A program made the translations under genes and the position numbers. A DNA stretch of 25,389 nucleotides from Nemertoderma westbladi (lineage: Eukaryota; Xenacoelomorpha; Nemertodermatida; Nemertodermatidae), in NCBI GenBank assembly GCA_032718475.1, contig JAUCBJ010001390.1, forward strand, positions 1 through 25,389. Direction: 5' to 3'. Shown here in pieces: positions 8,321-16,980 of the stretch; the first letter of the stretch is position 1, and each line of letters opens with the position of its first letter. Under the pieces are notes generated by a model. It had not been told where the DNA came from. It made no database searches and was given only the letters and a program-made list of their open reading frames with translations.

Positions 8321-11110
8321 CATGAGGATTCTGGTGAGTGCTCTTTTGTTGTCTCTTTTTGGAATATTGAAGGTTTAAACACGATACTACTTTTGTCTCA
8401 CGAAAAGCCGATTTTTGTGCAATCCGATGTTATTTTACTAGCAGAAACTCTATATTGGGATGGTCCAACATGTATACCAGGCTTCTATACCTATGATTAT
8501 CCGGCAGTAAAACCAGAAAGAGGTAGACTGTATGGAGGTTTAACTATTGCAATTAAACCTGAGCTTGAACCTAAACTAATTCAATCGTGTAAAGAATTCA
8601 TTATGGTATCCTCGAACGAGGGTATATTTGTGACTTGTTATTTTCCTCCAACTACAAGTTTAACTGATTTCATAGATGGTGTTTTATATATTTTCGATGC
8701 TATTCCAATGAACTTTGATGGGTCTGTAACCATAGGTGGTGATTTTAATGCGAGACAAGATATTGAGCCTACTTCCAAAGCTCTGGCTCTTGAAATCCTG
8801 ATGGAGGACTTCAATCTAGTTATGCAAAACGACCCATCTGAGCCCACATATGTTTGTAATGGATCGTCAGTAATCGATTTGATTTTTGCAAGTAAACAGT
8901 CAATCAATATAAGTGTAAGGCCTGATGACATTCGTAAACATTGTATTATTAGTTCAGTTTGGAAGCGGGAGACAGGAAGGCAGCCTACAAACGGGGCCCA
9001 ATCTGTTCCTCATTCGCGTAAAGTAGATACTGATAAGCTTCTGCAAGATGGGCGACTAGAAACTATCAATGATTTTCTTATGGATAAGAACGTCGACGAC
9101 GCCTACGACCTTTTAGTTGAATCCATCATCGACTCATCTCCTAAAATTACGGTAAAAAGTAAGTTCTCAAAGAGATGGTTTGATAAAGAATGCTACAATA
9201 AGCGCAAAGATGTTTTACTATTAAGCCATGCAGTCAAAAATGATTCATCATTACTAGACCAGCTCCGCGTTCAAAAACAGCAGTACAAAGACCTTTTAAA
9301 ATGTAAACAGAAGAGTTATTCGCTGCTAAAAGAAGAAAAGCTCATACAAGAAGCCGAGGAGAAACCATATCTATGGGCTAAGAAGAAGAACCAAGAACAA
9401 AGTTATCCAATTGATTTAAAGACTTGGGAAACACATTTTGAGAATATCTACAATCCCGAAGGTGAAACTTCATTAAGCGAAGATAGCGAAAGTGAAGCTG
9501 AGGCTGAATGTGTTGAAGAACCTCCCTTCTCTATGGAAGAGGTAGAAGAAATAATAAAGGGGAAACCAAGTAATAAATCGGGTGGTCCAGATAAAGTATA
9601 TTATGAGTCATTAAAATCGTCATTACCAGTAACTCTCCTTCTAGTGACAACTTTGTTAAATGTCTGTTTACAAACAGGTACCCTAGTAAATAAATGGAAG
9701 AACAGTGTAATTAAGGTATTATATAAAAACAAAGGCTCAAGATCGGATCCTGATTGCTATCGTGGAATTGCACTTTTGTACAATATGTTTAAGATATTCA
9801 CCAGTTTAGTAGAGAAGCGTTTGCGTTTACGAGTGTCTAATAAGCTGCCATCAGAACAATATGGATTTATGCCCGGCAAGTCGACTATAATGGCATTAAC
9901 CAAGTTCATTAAAGATATTCAATCTAAACTGTCTCGACCAAGATCACCATTATATGCAGTTTACGTTGACTTTCGTAAAGCTTTTGACAGTGTACCGCGT
10001 AAGTTACTTCTGTACAAGCTCTATTATCATTTCAATATTCGTGGAAGCCTCTACAGAATAATTAAAGCCATTTTGTCAACAAATTTTATTAGAATATATG
10101 ATGGACTGCGGTTATCTAAGATTATAGCCCAGATACGGGGATTGGCACAGGGTGAATGTCTCAGTCCTTTATTGTTTGTGATTTTCATTTCTGATATTGT
10201 TGGTTTTGTTAGAGAAGCAGTACGGAAAATAGGCGAAGTTGTAATATTGCTGTTTGCTGATGACCTTTTATTTTACGCCCATACTAGAGAAGAAATTCAA
10301 GCCGCATTAGACGCCCTTTGGGATTGGACACAAGCAAATGGTCTTGAAGTTAATTTGGATAAAACTGCTATTATGAAGTTTCGACGAGGTGGGAAGTTGT
10401 GTCTAAACGATAAATTTTACTTAAATGGAAAACTAGTCAAAATAGTAAATAACTACAAGTATCTTGGAATGATTTTTCAACCGTCCCTATCGTTTACCAA
10501 ACATTGTGTTGCAGTCACTTGTAAATATTTAAAAGCAATCCATTCCATACACGATCCGCACTTATTGTCAGTATCGACAGCTATGCGCTTATTTTCTATT
10601 AAGATTGTGCCGGTCATAACATATGGTTTACGAGTAATATGGCCCCATTTGAAATCCAGTGATATGGAAACTTTAGATAAAATTAAAACAGTCTATCTGA
10701 AGAAGACTCTATCAGTTTCAAAATTTAATAAAAATCGCCTAGTCTACGCATTGGCTCAGGAACCTCCGTTGACACTGGAATTGGTGGACAAGTTAAATCT
10801 TCCACTCACAACAGAGTTTAATATCTATCACAGTAATATTAATGAAAAACTAGACGACATCCAAAGTGAATTTTGGTCTTTAGGACTCCACTCTGATCGA
10901 AGTTGGGCGAACTCGAACCAAAAGTCTCGACAAATTCTCTCACGTTTAGCAATGCACGGATACCATCACCATATTTGCTCGACAGGGCGTTTTCACGAAG
11001 CCTCTAGTAGTTGCTGTTGTAGACTCTGTGGCGAGCCTGCGTCGCAGTACCATCTCATATCTTGTAGAGCGAACTCTAAAAGTTTATATTATTACAGCAA
11101 TCTTAATTAA
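8321..11110 (+). CDS. LINE ORF2: APE endonuclease-reverse transcriptase (929 codons after the TGA)
   Basis: ORF2 of a non-LTR retrotransposon: it nicks the target and copies the RNA by target-primed reverse transcription. Counting from the codon after TGA, residues 12-215 form an APE-type endonuclease with WNIEGL (14-19), LLAET (catalytic Glu 42), GGDFNAR (139-145) and SSVIDLIF (182-189). The usual SDH motif reads RKH (205-207), so His stays but the preceding Asp is Lys. The reverse transcriptase has YVDFRKAFDSV (548-558), LAQGECLSPLLF and FADD (645-648). Near the C-terminus a CCHC knuckle (C-X2-C-X7-H-X3-C, nt ~11019-11066) is seen. There is no in-frame ATG before the endonuclease core (first at ~8603), so expression would need TGA readthrough or unusual initiation. 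The clade (CR1/L2/I-like) is not settled. Confidence 0.9.
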   Translation, partial: HEDSGECSFVVSFWNIEGLNTILLLSHEKPIFVQSDVILLAETLYWDGPTCIPGFYTYDYPAVKPERGRLYGGLTIAIKPELEPKLIQSCKEFIMVSSNEGIFVTCYFPPTTSLTDFIDGVLYIFDAIPMNFDGSVTIGGDFNARQDIEPTSKALALEILMEDFNLVMQNDPSEPTYVCNGSSVIDLIFASKQSINISVRPDDIRKHCIISSVWKRETGRQPTNGAQSVPHSRKVDTDKLLQDGRLETINDFLMDKNVDDAYDLLVESIIDSSPKITVKSKFSKRWFDKECYNKRKDVLLLSHAVKNDSSLLDQLRVQKQQYKDLLKCKQKSYSLLKEEKLIQEAEEKPYLWAKKKNQEQSYPIDLKTWETHFENIYNPEGETSLSEDSESEAEAECVEEPPFSMEEVEEIIKGKPSNKSGGPDKVYYESLKSSLPVTLLLVTTLLNVCLQTGTLVNKWKNSVIKVLYKNKGSRSDPDCYRGIALLYNMFKIFTSLVEKRLRLRVSNKLPSEQYGFMPGKSTIMALTKFIKDIQSKLSRPRSPLYAVYVDFRKAFDSVPRKLLLYKLYYHFNIRGSLYRIIKAILSTNFIRIYDGLRLSKIIAQIRGLAQGECLSPLLFVIFISDIVGFVREAVRKIGEVVILLFADDLLFYAHTREEIQAALDALWDWTQANGLEVNLDKTAIMKFRRGGKLCLNDKFYLNGKLVKIVNNYKYLGMIFQPSLSFTKHCVAVTCKYLKAIHSIHDPHLLSVSTAMRLFSIKIVPVITYGLRVIWPHLKSSDMETLDKIKTVYLKKTLSVSKFNKNRLVYALAQEPPLTLELVDKLNLPLTTEFNIYHSNINEKLDDIQSEFWSLGLHSDRSWANSNQKSRQILSRLAMHGYHHHICSTGRFHEASSSCCCRLCGEPASQYHLISCRANSKSLYYYSNLN

Positions 11111-11223
11111 TCGTGCGTAATCTCTTCGTAATACCATATGCATATGTGAAATTTTGTACATTGTTTTTACTGTACCAATATTTTTGGTTTAATAAATTAT
11201 ATTATAAACAATTGTAATATTAA
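11111..11223 (+). other. 3' untranslated region of the plus-strand LINE
   Basis: AT-rich sequence after the ORF2 stop, with an AATAAA signal at about 11191 followed by ATTATATTATAAACAATTGT. No homopolymeric A tail is visible. The 3' border with the minus-strand LINE fragment is placed at the latter's stop codon (11224), but the two non-coding tails cannot be separated by eye. Confidence 0.5.
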
Positions 11224-11565
11224 TTAAGCGTTTTCCAGGAGGTATTTTTTTAAAAGTTTAGTAAATGTATGTTTTGATTTGGAAGCCCGAATATTTTCGG
11301 GCAGGTCATTCCAAATTTTGACTCCCTGAAATTTAAATGAGCGGTGCGCGACTAAGAGACGGACATTGGGGAAATAGTAATTTTTTGATGTTGTCGCTCT
11401 CGTGTTATATGTGTGGATTTCTGAGACCTTAGAAAATAAATTTGACAGATTAGATTTGTCGAGATTGTTGGATATATCAAACATTGCCGAAGCTACTTGC
11501 TGTATGTACAGCTTTTCAATTGGAAGAATTCCTAGCTCTTTGTAGACTGGAGTTGCCGAGGATCG
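11224..11565 (-). pseudogene. 5'-truncated LINE ORF2 fragment, C-terminal ~110 aa
   Basis: The minus frame contains TPVYKELGILPIEKLY, then EIHTYNTR and SFKFQGVKIWNDLPENIR, ending FTKLLKKYLLENA. This is the conserved carboxy-terminal tail found after the reverse transcriptase in CR1/L2/Jockey-type LINEs. It does not match the C-terminus of the plus-strand ORF2 (which ends in a CCHC knuckle), so it is another family. The reverse transcriptase proper is missing: going upstream, the frame runs straight into satellite at ~11566, the usual result of 5' truncation on insertion. Confidence 0.8.
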
Positions 11566-11566
11566 G

Positions 11567-11896
11567 CAGCTCTTGTCTACTATTGTGTGTTGTAGAGAGA
11601 TGTTTGCTAGTAGATTTCTATAATAGTTGTTTCTTTGCGACATTCGGAGTTGAACCAAGGTTTACTGTGTTCCAGCTCTTGTCTACTGTTGTGTGTTGTA
11701 GAGAGATGTTTGCTAGTAGATTTCTCTAATAGTTGTTTCTATGCGACATTCGGAGTTGAACCAAGGTTTACTGTGTTACAGCTCTTGTCTACTGTTGTGT
11801 GTTGTAGAGAGATGTTTGCTAGTAGATTTCTCTAATAGTTGTTTCTTTGCGACATTCGGAGTTGAACCAAAGTTTACTGTGTTCCAGCTCTTGTCT
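11567..11896. repeat. Satellite array resumed (about three 106-bp monomers)
   Basis: Three nearly identical monomers of the same satellite follow the LINE insertion (equivalent points at 11635, 11741 and ~11847). All are 106-bp type and carry GTTGTGTGTTGTAGAGAG. The array ends at CCAGCTCTTGTCTA and passes into unique sequence (TCGACCGAACTATAGAGGAA). Confidence 0.92.
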
Positions 11897-12072
11897 ATCG
11901 ACCGAACTATAGAGGAACCGGAACCGAACATGGCAATTTTTAAATTTTGATTGTGTTGAATTGTCTATGATTTTTGTAAGTGTTATTGTTCAATTATTAC
12001 ATTACTTATTATCTTGTTATGATTTGAATCAATATTTTCCATTATTAATCCACTCCATTACTTTCTATATAG

Positions 12073-12554
12073 GCGACCAATCACAACCATTCCCTGATGA
12101 TTCAGACATGCTCATTTCCGACGCCGACGATGACGTAACACCCAGAAGTATAAATAATTCCTTCGACCAACCTGGTCCCTCTCCCTCTGGGATTCAACCC
12201 CAGGACATTGTGAAAGGAAACCGCTCCAATGAGAAGCCCTTCAGCTGTGATACTTGTGGTAAGACGTTCGCATGGAACTGTCGCCTAATTGCGACAATAA
12301 CCACATGCGACATCTGCAACAAACGTTTCTCTCACCTGTGCAACCTAATCTCGCACAAGCGGACGCATTCCGGAGAGCGACCGTTCGTGTGCGACACGTG
12401 CGGAAAGGGATTTACAGTGAGCGGCAATCTAAACGCTCACAAGAGATTACATACAGGGGAACGACCGTTTAGCTGCGATACATGCGGTAAATGTTTCTCC
12501 CACCGACATCAAGTATCGAGCCACAAATGTATCCGCAGTGAGGAGACTCAGTAA
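12073..12554 (+). pseudogene. Duplicated C2H2 zinc-finger exon (copy 1), first finger damaged
   Basis: This is paralogous to the last exon at 20498-20934, including the acceptor (TTACTTTCTATATAG at 12058-12072) and phase. It encodes an acidic linker (DDSDMLISDADDDV), then fingers. Finger 1 (FSCDTCGKTFAWNCRLI) has lost eight residues with both zinc-binding histidines relative to the paralogue, an in-frame 24-nt deletion. Fingers 2 and 3 (CDICNKRF..., CDTCGKGF...) are intact with TGE/SGE linkers; the last finger ends HKCIR, with Arg where the second His should be. No first exon is recognisable upstream; satellite begins 180 bp before it. It may be a transposed fragment, or the last exon of a transcript that crosses the satellite. 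Confidence 0.75.
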
Positions 12555-12555
12555 C

Positions 12556-12612
12556 TGTAATGTTTGTAAGAAACGTTTATCCACTTCCGGTGATATTGTT
12601 GGACACAGATAA
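12556..12612 (+). pseudogene. Remnant fifth zinc finger beyond the stop codon (copy 1)
   Basis: In the +1 frame just after the TAA, the sequence reads CNVCKKRLSTSGDIVGHR then stop: C-X2-C-X12-H without the second His. The paralogue has the same remnant at 20936-20992, so the frameshift predates the duplication. Confidence 0.7.
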
Positions 12613-12644
12613 ACTAAAATTCTGTATGTAGTTAGTTGTAGATT

Positions 12645-12784
12645 ATGATAATTAAATTTAAAAACAGTTAGATTATCAGAAGAAATTTAAAGAACCAAAT
12701 ATTTACATTAACAACATTATAACATTATATTATCGCGAAGTGTGAAATGGATGTGGGGAAAGTTGGATATATGTAAATCAAATT
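12645..12784. other. Flank between zinc-finger copy 1 and the ribozyme element
   Basis: Homology with the other zinc-finger copy ends at GATTATG (12641-12647), where the other copy carries the LTR element. The rest is AT-rich unique sequence without features. It preserves the pre-insertion state of the LTR target (GATTATGATAATT). Confidence 0.55.
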
Positions 12785-12921
12785 GATTCCTGATCATTGA
12801 TAGTAACAATGTGTTGGTTGGCAAGCTGTATTTATCGAGGTGTTTGTTATTATACATTTATTATAGGAAGGGATCTAGGGGTCTTAACCTCGAATGATAA
12901 GTTTATTTTACCGAAAACAAC
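12785..12921 (-). repeat. Inverted partial copy of the 416-bp unit
   Basis: This 137-bp segment is the reverse complement of 13152-13288 with about two mismatches (GATTCCTGATC versus GATTTTTGATC). It joins the direct units at CAAGAACCTG. A transcript through 12785-13288 could fold into a 137-bp hairpin with the first ribozyme in its loop. It probably arose by template switching during reverse transcription or by rearrangement at insertion. Confidence 0.85.
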
Positions 12922-12930
12922 AAGAACCTG

Positions 12931-12983
12931 TGGCCTAGTGGTTGTAGTCTCGGCTTCCACCTCGAGGTCCCAAGTTCGAATCC
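12931..12983 (+). promoter_or_regulatory. tRNA-like Pol III internal promoter, unit 1
   Basis: The A box TGGCCTAGTGG (12931-12941) matches the tRNA consensus and is followed 31 bp later by the B box AGTTCGAATCC (12973-12983), close to the spacing in tRNA genes. The intervening arms no longer form a good cloverleaf (the T stem is mismatched), so this is a tRNA-derived promoter and not a functional tRNA gene. The same boxes lie at 13347-13357/13389-13399 in unit 2 and begin at 13763 in unit 3, where the B box is cut short at 13812. Confidence 0.8.
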
Positions 12984-13034
12984 GACACCACGCTGATGAG
13001 ACCCAGTAAGGTCGAAACGCGTACGTGGTTTGGA
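12981..13034 (+). ncRNA. Type I hammerhead ribozyme, copy 1
   Basis: All conserved core positions are present. Stem I is ACCACG (12987-12992) paired with CGTGGT (13024-13029), extended by TCC (12981-12983) with GGA (13032-13034) across an internal loop. CTGATGA is at 12993-12999; stem II is GACC/GGTC (13000-13003, 13010-13013) around loop CAGTAA; GAA is at 13014-13016; stem III is AC/GT with a 2-nt loop (13017-13022). Cleavage is predicted after the A of GUA, between 13023 and 13024. Such a tiny stem III is known in animal type I hammerheads, which often work better as dimers; the tandem arrangement supplies the dimer. The ribozyme begins inside the last bases of the B box. Confidence 0.92.
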
Positions 13035-13396
13035 GAGATATGAGATATTAATTTCAAGAAAAATTACGCGGTTCCTAAATTTGTACACTACCCGGTTAAA
13101 AAAGTACGCATGTGATGGGATTAGTCCTACAATTGCGCCAATAAAAGATAAGTTGTTTTCGGTAAAATAAACTTATCATTCGAGGTTAAGACCCCTAGAT
13201 CCCTTCCTATAATAAATGTATAATAACAAACACCTCGATAAATACAGCTTGCCAACCAACACATTGTTACTATCAATGATCAAAAATCAGGGGCTAATAA
13301 AATGGCAGCTGGCTTTGAAATTAATACTCCATATCTCAAGAACCTGTGGCCTAGTGGTTGTAGTCTCGGCTTCCACCTCGAGGTCCCAAGTTCGAA

Positions 13397-13450
13397 TCCG
13401 ACACCACGCTGATGAGACCCAGTAAGGTCGAAACGCGTACGTGGTTTGGA
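13397..13450 (+). ncRNA. Type I hammerhead ribozyme, copy 2
   Basis: This is identical to copy 1 and exactly 416 bp downstream: CTGATGA at 13409-13415, stem I ACCACG 13403-13408 with CGTGGT 13440-13445, cleavage predicted at 13439/13440. Together with copy 1 it defines a complete 416-nt monomer (13024-13439). Confidence 0.92.
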
Positions 13451-13812
13451 GAGATATGAGATATTAATTTCAAGAAAAATTACGCGGTTCCTAAATTTGT
13501 ACACTACCCGGTTAAAAAAGTACGCATGTGATGGGATTAGTCCTACAATTGCGCCAATAAAAGATAAGTTGTTTTCGGTAAAATAAACTTATCATTCGAG
13601 GTTAAGACCCCTAGATCCCTTCCTATAATAAATGTATAATAACAAACACCTCGATAAATACAGCTTGCCAACCAACACATTGTTACTATCAATGATCAAA
13701 AATCAGGGGCTAATAAAATGGCAGCTGGCTTTGAAATTAATACTCCATATCTCAAGAACCTGTGGCCTAGTGGTTGTAGTCTCGGCTTCCACCTCGAGGT
13801 CCCAAGTTCGTA

Positions 13813-14679
13813 AAACTGTCTCTGTTTCAAATTTTGCCATTTTATTATTACTAACAAATATTTTTAAGACGCCGTATACACGATGTTCTAGACGCAGAGT
13901 AAAAAAATAATACCTTGAATATAAAATAACATAAAATCACTTGAAAAAGGTTCAATAAAGAAAATGAAAAATGAATATTTGTAAAGTCTTTATTTGTTCA
14001 ACCAAATTTTATATATTTGGTATCTGGTGAAGCTCTTTATCAATTTTATCTCATATTACTTGACATTCTATGATCGATATAAGTTGATGGCAATGAAACC
14101 ATCAAATTCCCTTGTGCCTTTAGTACAGTTGACAGTCACTATACTTTACTACAGTACTAATACGATTATTTTTCAATTTACGCTGTCAGTCTGACTGTGC
14201 CCGGTCCGATCACCTCTAATTTCAACAACCGGTAGGGTCTAGGTACTGTATGTGGATGTACATCAGCAGTAGGCATACAGTACATGGCTTTTTGCCTTTA
14301 CATGATTTTACACAAAATGCCCTTTTACATCCGAAAAGTAATGTATATGTTTTTGTACAAAAATCACATCAGGCCTTAATAATATGAAAATGGGAGACAT
14401 TGTCAGGAATCCGCATGCATAAATGCCCTTTTGCCTTTTTACCGACGATTTGGCTGCAAGGCATGGATCAACCTGAACATGCGACTAGTGAATAGACTTT
14501 GCAATTGCATTAAGGTAAACCCTAAGCAAACGTGGATACACTTTGAATATTAATTAGGGTTTGGGCCGCCACTCGAGTGAGATGAACTGGAGCTAGGATC
14601 TGCTGAAGCCGATTAAGGACTAACGAGTTTCAGGGCCTCCACCTGCATTTGACCTACAGTACTGCAGTAACAGTACAGT
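13813..14679. other. Gene-free intergenic sequence
   Basis: I find no coding, RNA or mobile-element signature. The sequence is AT-rich, with scattered TACAGTACT and CCGGT words and several short repeats of GCCCTTTTGCCTTTT-like text (about 14310-14450). The short open frames here have no recognisable features. Confidence 0.6.
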
Positions 14680-14819
14680 GTGACTGTCTGTTTATTGTTT
14701 TGGTTAGAAACGCCCGCCTCTGTAACCTGCTCCTTTCCCTCAATTGGTAAAGATGCCGTTTATTTGTTTTGGTTAGACAAGCCTGCCTCTGTAACCTGCT
14801 CCTTTCCCTCAATTGGTTT
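14680..14819. repeat. 68-bp minisatellite, small locus (two copies)
   Basis: There are two copies of a unit with TTATTGTTTTGGTTAGA, GCCTCTGTAACCTGCTCCTT and TCCCTCAATTGGT. The same unit forms a 13-copy array at 16085-16980, 1.4 kb away. Spacing between copies here is ~70 bp. Confidence 0.9.
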
Positions 14820-14868
14820 ATGGCGTGTGTTACTTATTTATGAAAAAAAAATGTTTATGAAAAAAAAA

Positions 14869-14950
14869 TTAAAAAAGTGTTTCATAAAATAAGCGGTAGG
14901 GCCTACATATAAAAGTGTTTCACAAAATAAGTTGTAGGGCCTTAAAAGTT
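14869..14950. repeat. Short tandem duplication (~40 bp, two copies)
   Basis: AAAGTGTTTCATAAAATAAG followed by CGGTAGGGCCTA is repeated as AAAGTGTTTCACAAAATAAG followed by TTGTAGGGCCTT. It follows two runs of A8-A9. No function is suggested. Confidence 0.7.
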
Positions 14951-14989
14951 TTTCATACAATGGTCCCCAAAGGAGGCCCCCAAACACGT

Positions 14990-15510
14990 TCATCCCGCCG
15001 ATTATAATTAATCAAAGGCTACCAATTAAAGTCATCCCAAAATAGATGAAAATTTCACCAAAAAAAATTATTTTATACCAAATTAAATAATGTGACCCCA
15101 AAAAAATTATTCAACACCAAATAAAATAAAGTCACCCCAAATAAACTTATTAATTCAAACACCAAAATAAATTTTTCAAAACCAAAAACAATTATTCAAC
15201 ACCAAAACCAATTATTCGATACCAAAATAAATAAATGCTCCCCAAAACCAATTATTAGCACCAAAATAAATGACATAACCCCCAAAATAATTACAAATTT
15301 TCCCAAAACAAATACATTTTCCCCCAAAACAAATACATTTTAGCCCAAAATAAATACTTTTTCCCCCAAAACAAATACATTTTTGCCCAAAATAAATACA
15401 TTTTCCCCCAAAACAAATACATTTTCACCCAAAATAAATACATTTTCCCCCAAAACAAATAAATTTTTGCCCAAAATAAATACATAATCCCCCAAAATAA
15501 ATACTATACT
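14990..15510. repeat. ~20-bp CCCCAAAA minisatellite, left array
   Basis: A degenerate part (about 15040-15290) has CCAAAAxAATTATTxxAxA units. A regular part (15296-15505) alternates CCCCCAAAACAAATACATTT with GCCCAAAATAAATACATTTT, period 20-21 bp and superperiod ~41 bp. Read on the opposite strand it resembles the 17703-17955 array. Minus-strand frames repeating YLFWGKM are products of the repeat and not a gene. Clustered G runs on the minus strand could form quadruplex-like structures. Confidence 0.88.
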
Positions 15511-16084
15511 ACTGCAGACAAAAACCGCAATAATTTTTATGGTCCGTTTAAATCCTTTTTTTGTCCTTTTTTTTTTATTTTTTATGTCCTCCAAAAATCT
15601 AATGTTAGGTTCCATGCTACCGGTTTCTCTACTGCTGTTCTCTCAGGCTATCAGTACCGGTATTAGTATACAGATAGCACTATTTTGCTGTATTGTATGT
15701 ACAGATGTAGGTATAAAGCAGGTATTTCTGTATTTTAGTAACTGCTGTAGGCCTACTGTGTAGCCTACCATTTAAATACGGAAATGGTAGGCCTACCGGC
15801 TGACCGGTTGTGCTAATAAATTTAAAATAATTGATAGGCCAAACTTGATTGCAGGATTGTGGAAAATGTGGATATACCTTTCACATAATTTAGGCCTATT
15901 ACTGTATTAGTTTTATAATCAATAATGGATCATGTCATGACTACTGTCTGAGTAGTGTTACGGATAGCGGCACCACTACTTCCAACAGCACAGATCAGTT
16001 CATAAACTCATACGTACTCAAAAAAACTACTTATACATGTTATACCCCGTTACCGTTTCGTTTAGTAAAGTACCGATCATTTAG
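15511..16084. other. Gene-free intergenic sequence with one hairpin
   Basis: No gene is seen. The stretch has pyrimidine-rich text (TTTTTTTGTCCTTTTTTTTT at about 15558) and an imperfect inverted repeat TAGCCTACCATTT / AAATGGTAGGCCTA near 15762-15796. GGCCTA and ACCGGT words are frequent. Confidence 0.55.
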
Positions 16085-16980
16085 TAAAGTGACTGTTTAT
16101 TGTTTTGGTTAGAAAATCCCGCCTCTGTAACCTGCCCCTTTCCCTCGCAATTAGTTAAATTATCGTTTATTGTTTTGGTTAGAAAGTCCCGTCTCTGTAA
16201 TCTGCTCCTTTCCCTGATTTGGTACAGTGACCGTTTATTGTTTTGGTTAGAAAGGCCCGCCTCTGTGCTCTGTAACCTGCCCCTTTCCCTCAATTAGTTA
16301 AATGATCGTTCATTGTTTTGGTTAGAAAATCCCGCCTCTGTAACCTGCCACTTTCCCTCAATTAGTTAAATGATCGTTTATTGTTTTGGTTAGAAAATCC
16401 CGCCTCTGTAACCTGCTCCTTTCCATCAATTAGTTAAGTGATCGTTTATTGTTTTGGTTAGATAATCCCGCCTCTGTAACCTGCTCCTTTCCCTCAATTA
16501 GTTACGTGATCGTTTATTGTTTTGGTTAGGAAATCCCGCCTCTGTAACCTGCTCCTTTCTCCCAATTGGTAATGTTATCGTTTATTGTTTTGGTTAGAAA
16601 ATCCCGTCTCTGTAACCTGCTCCTTTCCCTGATTTGGTAAAGTGACTGTTTATTGTTTTGGTTAGAAACTCCCGCCTCTGTAACCTGCTCCTTTCTCTGA
16701 ATTGGTGATGTTATCGTTTATTGTTTTGGTTAGAAAATCCCGTCTCTGTAACCTGCTCCTTTCCCTCAATTAGTTAAATGATCGTTTATTGTTTTGGTTA
16801 GAAAATCCCGCCTCTGTAACCTGCCCCTTTCCCTCAATTAGTTCAATGATCGTCTATTGTTTTGGTTAGAAAATCCCGCCTCTGTAACCTGCTCCTTTCC
16901 CTGATTTGGTAATGTGACTGTTTATTGTTTTGATTAGAAAATCCGGCCTTAACCTGCTCCTTTCCATCAATTGGTAATTG
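16085..16980. repeat. 68-bp minisatellite, main array (13 copies)
   Basis: Thirteen units contain TTATTGTTTTGGTTAGAAAA, CCCGCCTCTGTAACCTGCTC and CTTTCCCTCAATTAGTTAAA. The linker alternates between TGATCG, TTATCG and GTGACTG types, so subtypes are interspersed. One unit carries an extra TGCTCTG (about 16266). Plus- and minus-strand frames through it are repeat by-products. Confidence 0.93.

Larger units (their letters stand above)
12785..13812 (+). mobile_element. Hammerhead-ribozyme retroelement (retrozyme / Smalpha-like SINE), 416-bp tandem units
   Basis: Three copies of a tRNA-like head (12931, 13347, 13763) are spaced exactly 416 bp apart. The first two continue into a type I hammerhead ribozyme; the third stops inside the B box at 13812. 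Left of the first head, 12785-12921 is an inverted copy of 13152-13288. Cleavage at 13023/13024 and 13439/13440 would release a 416-nt RNA. Tandem non-coding units bounded by type I hammerheads are known as retrozymes in animals, and the schistosome Smalpha SINE-like repeat combines Pol III boxes with a hammerhead. Family identity is by architecture only. The unit has no ORF of note and would depend on another element's reverse transcriptase. Confidence 0.88.

Noticed and set aside
12093-12100. CTGATGA word as another hammerhead
   Set aside because: It lies in the zinc-finger coding exon and no GAAA or stem partners follow.
12930-12995. A functional tRNA gene
   Set aside because: A and B boxes are good, but the T stem and acceptor stem do not pair and the sequence runs straight into the ribozyme; it is a tRNA-derived promoter.
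15291-15615. Minus-strand ORFs with repeated YLFWGKM
   Set aside because: Simple translation of the 20-bp minisatellite.
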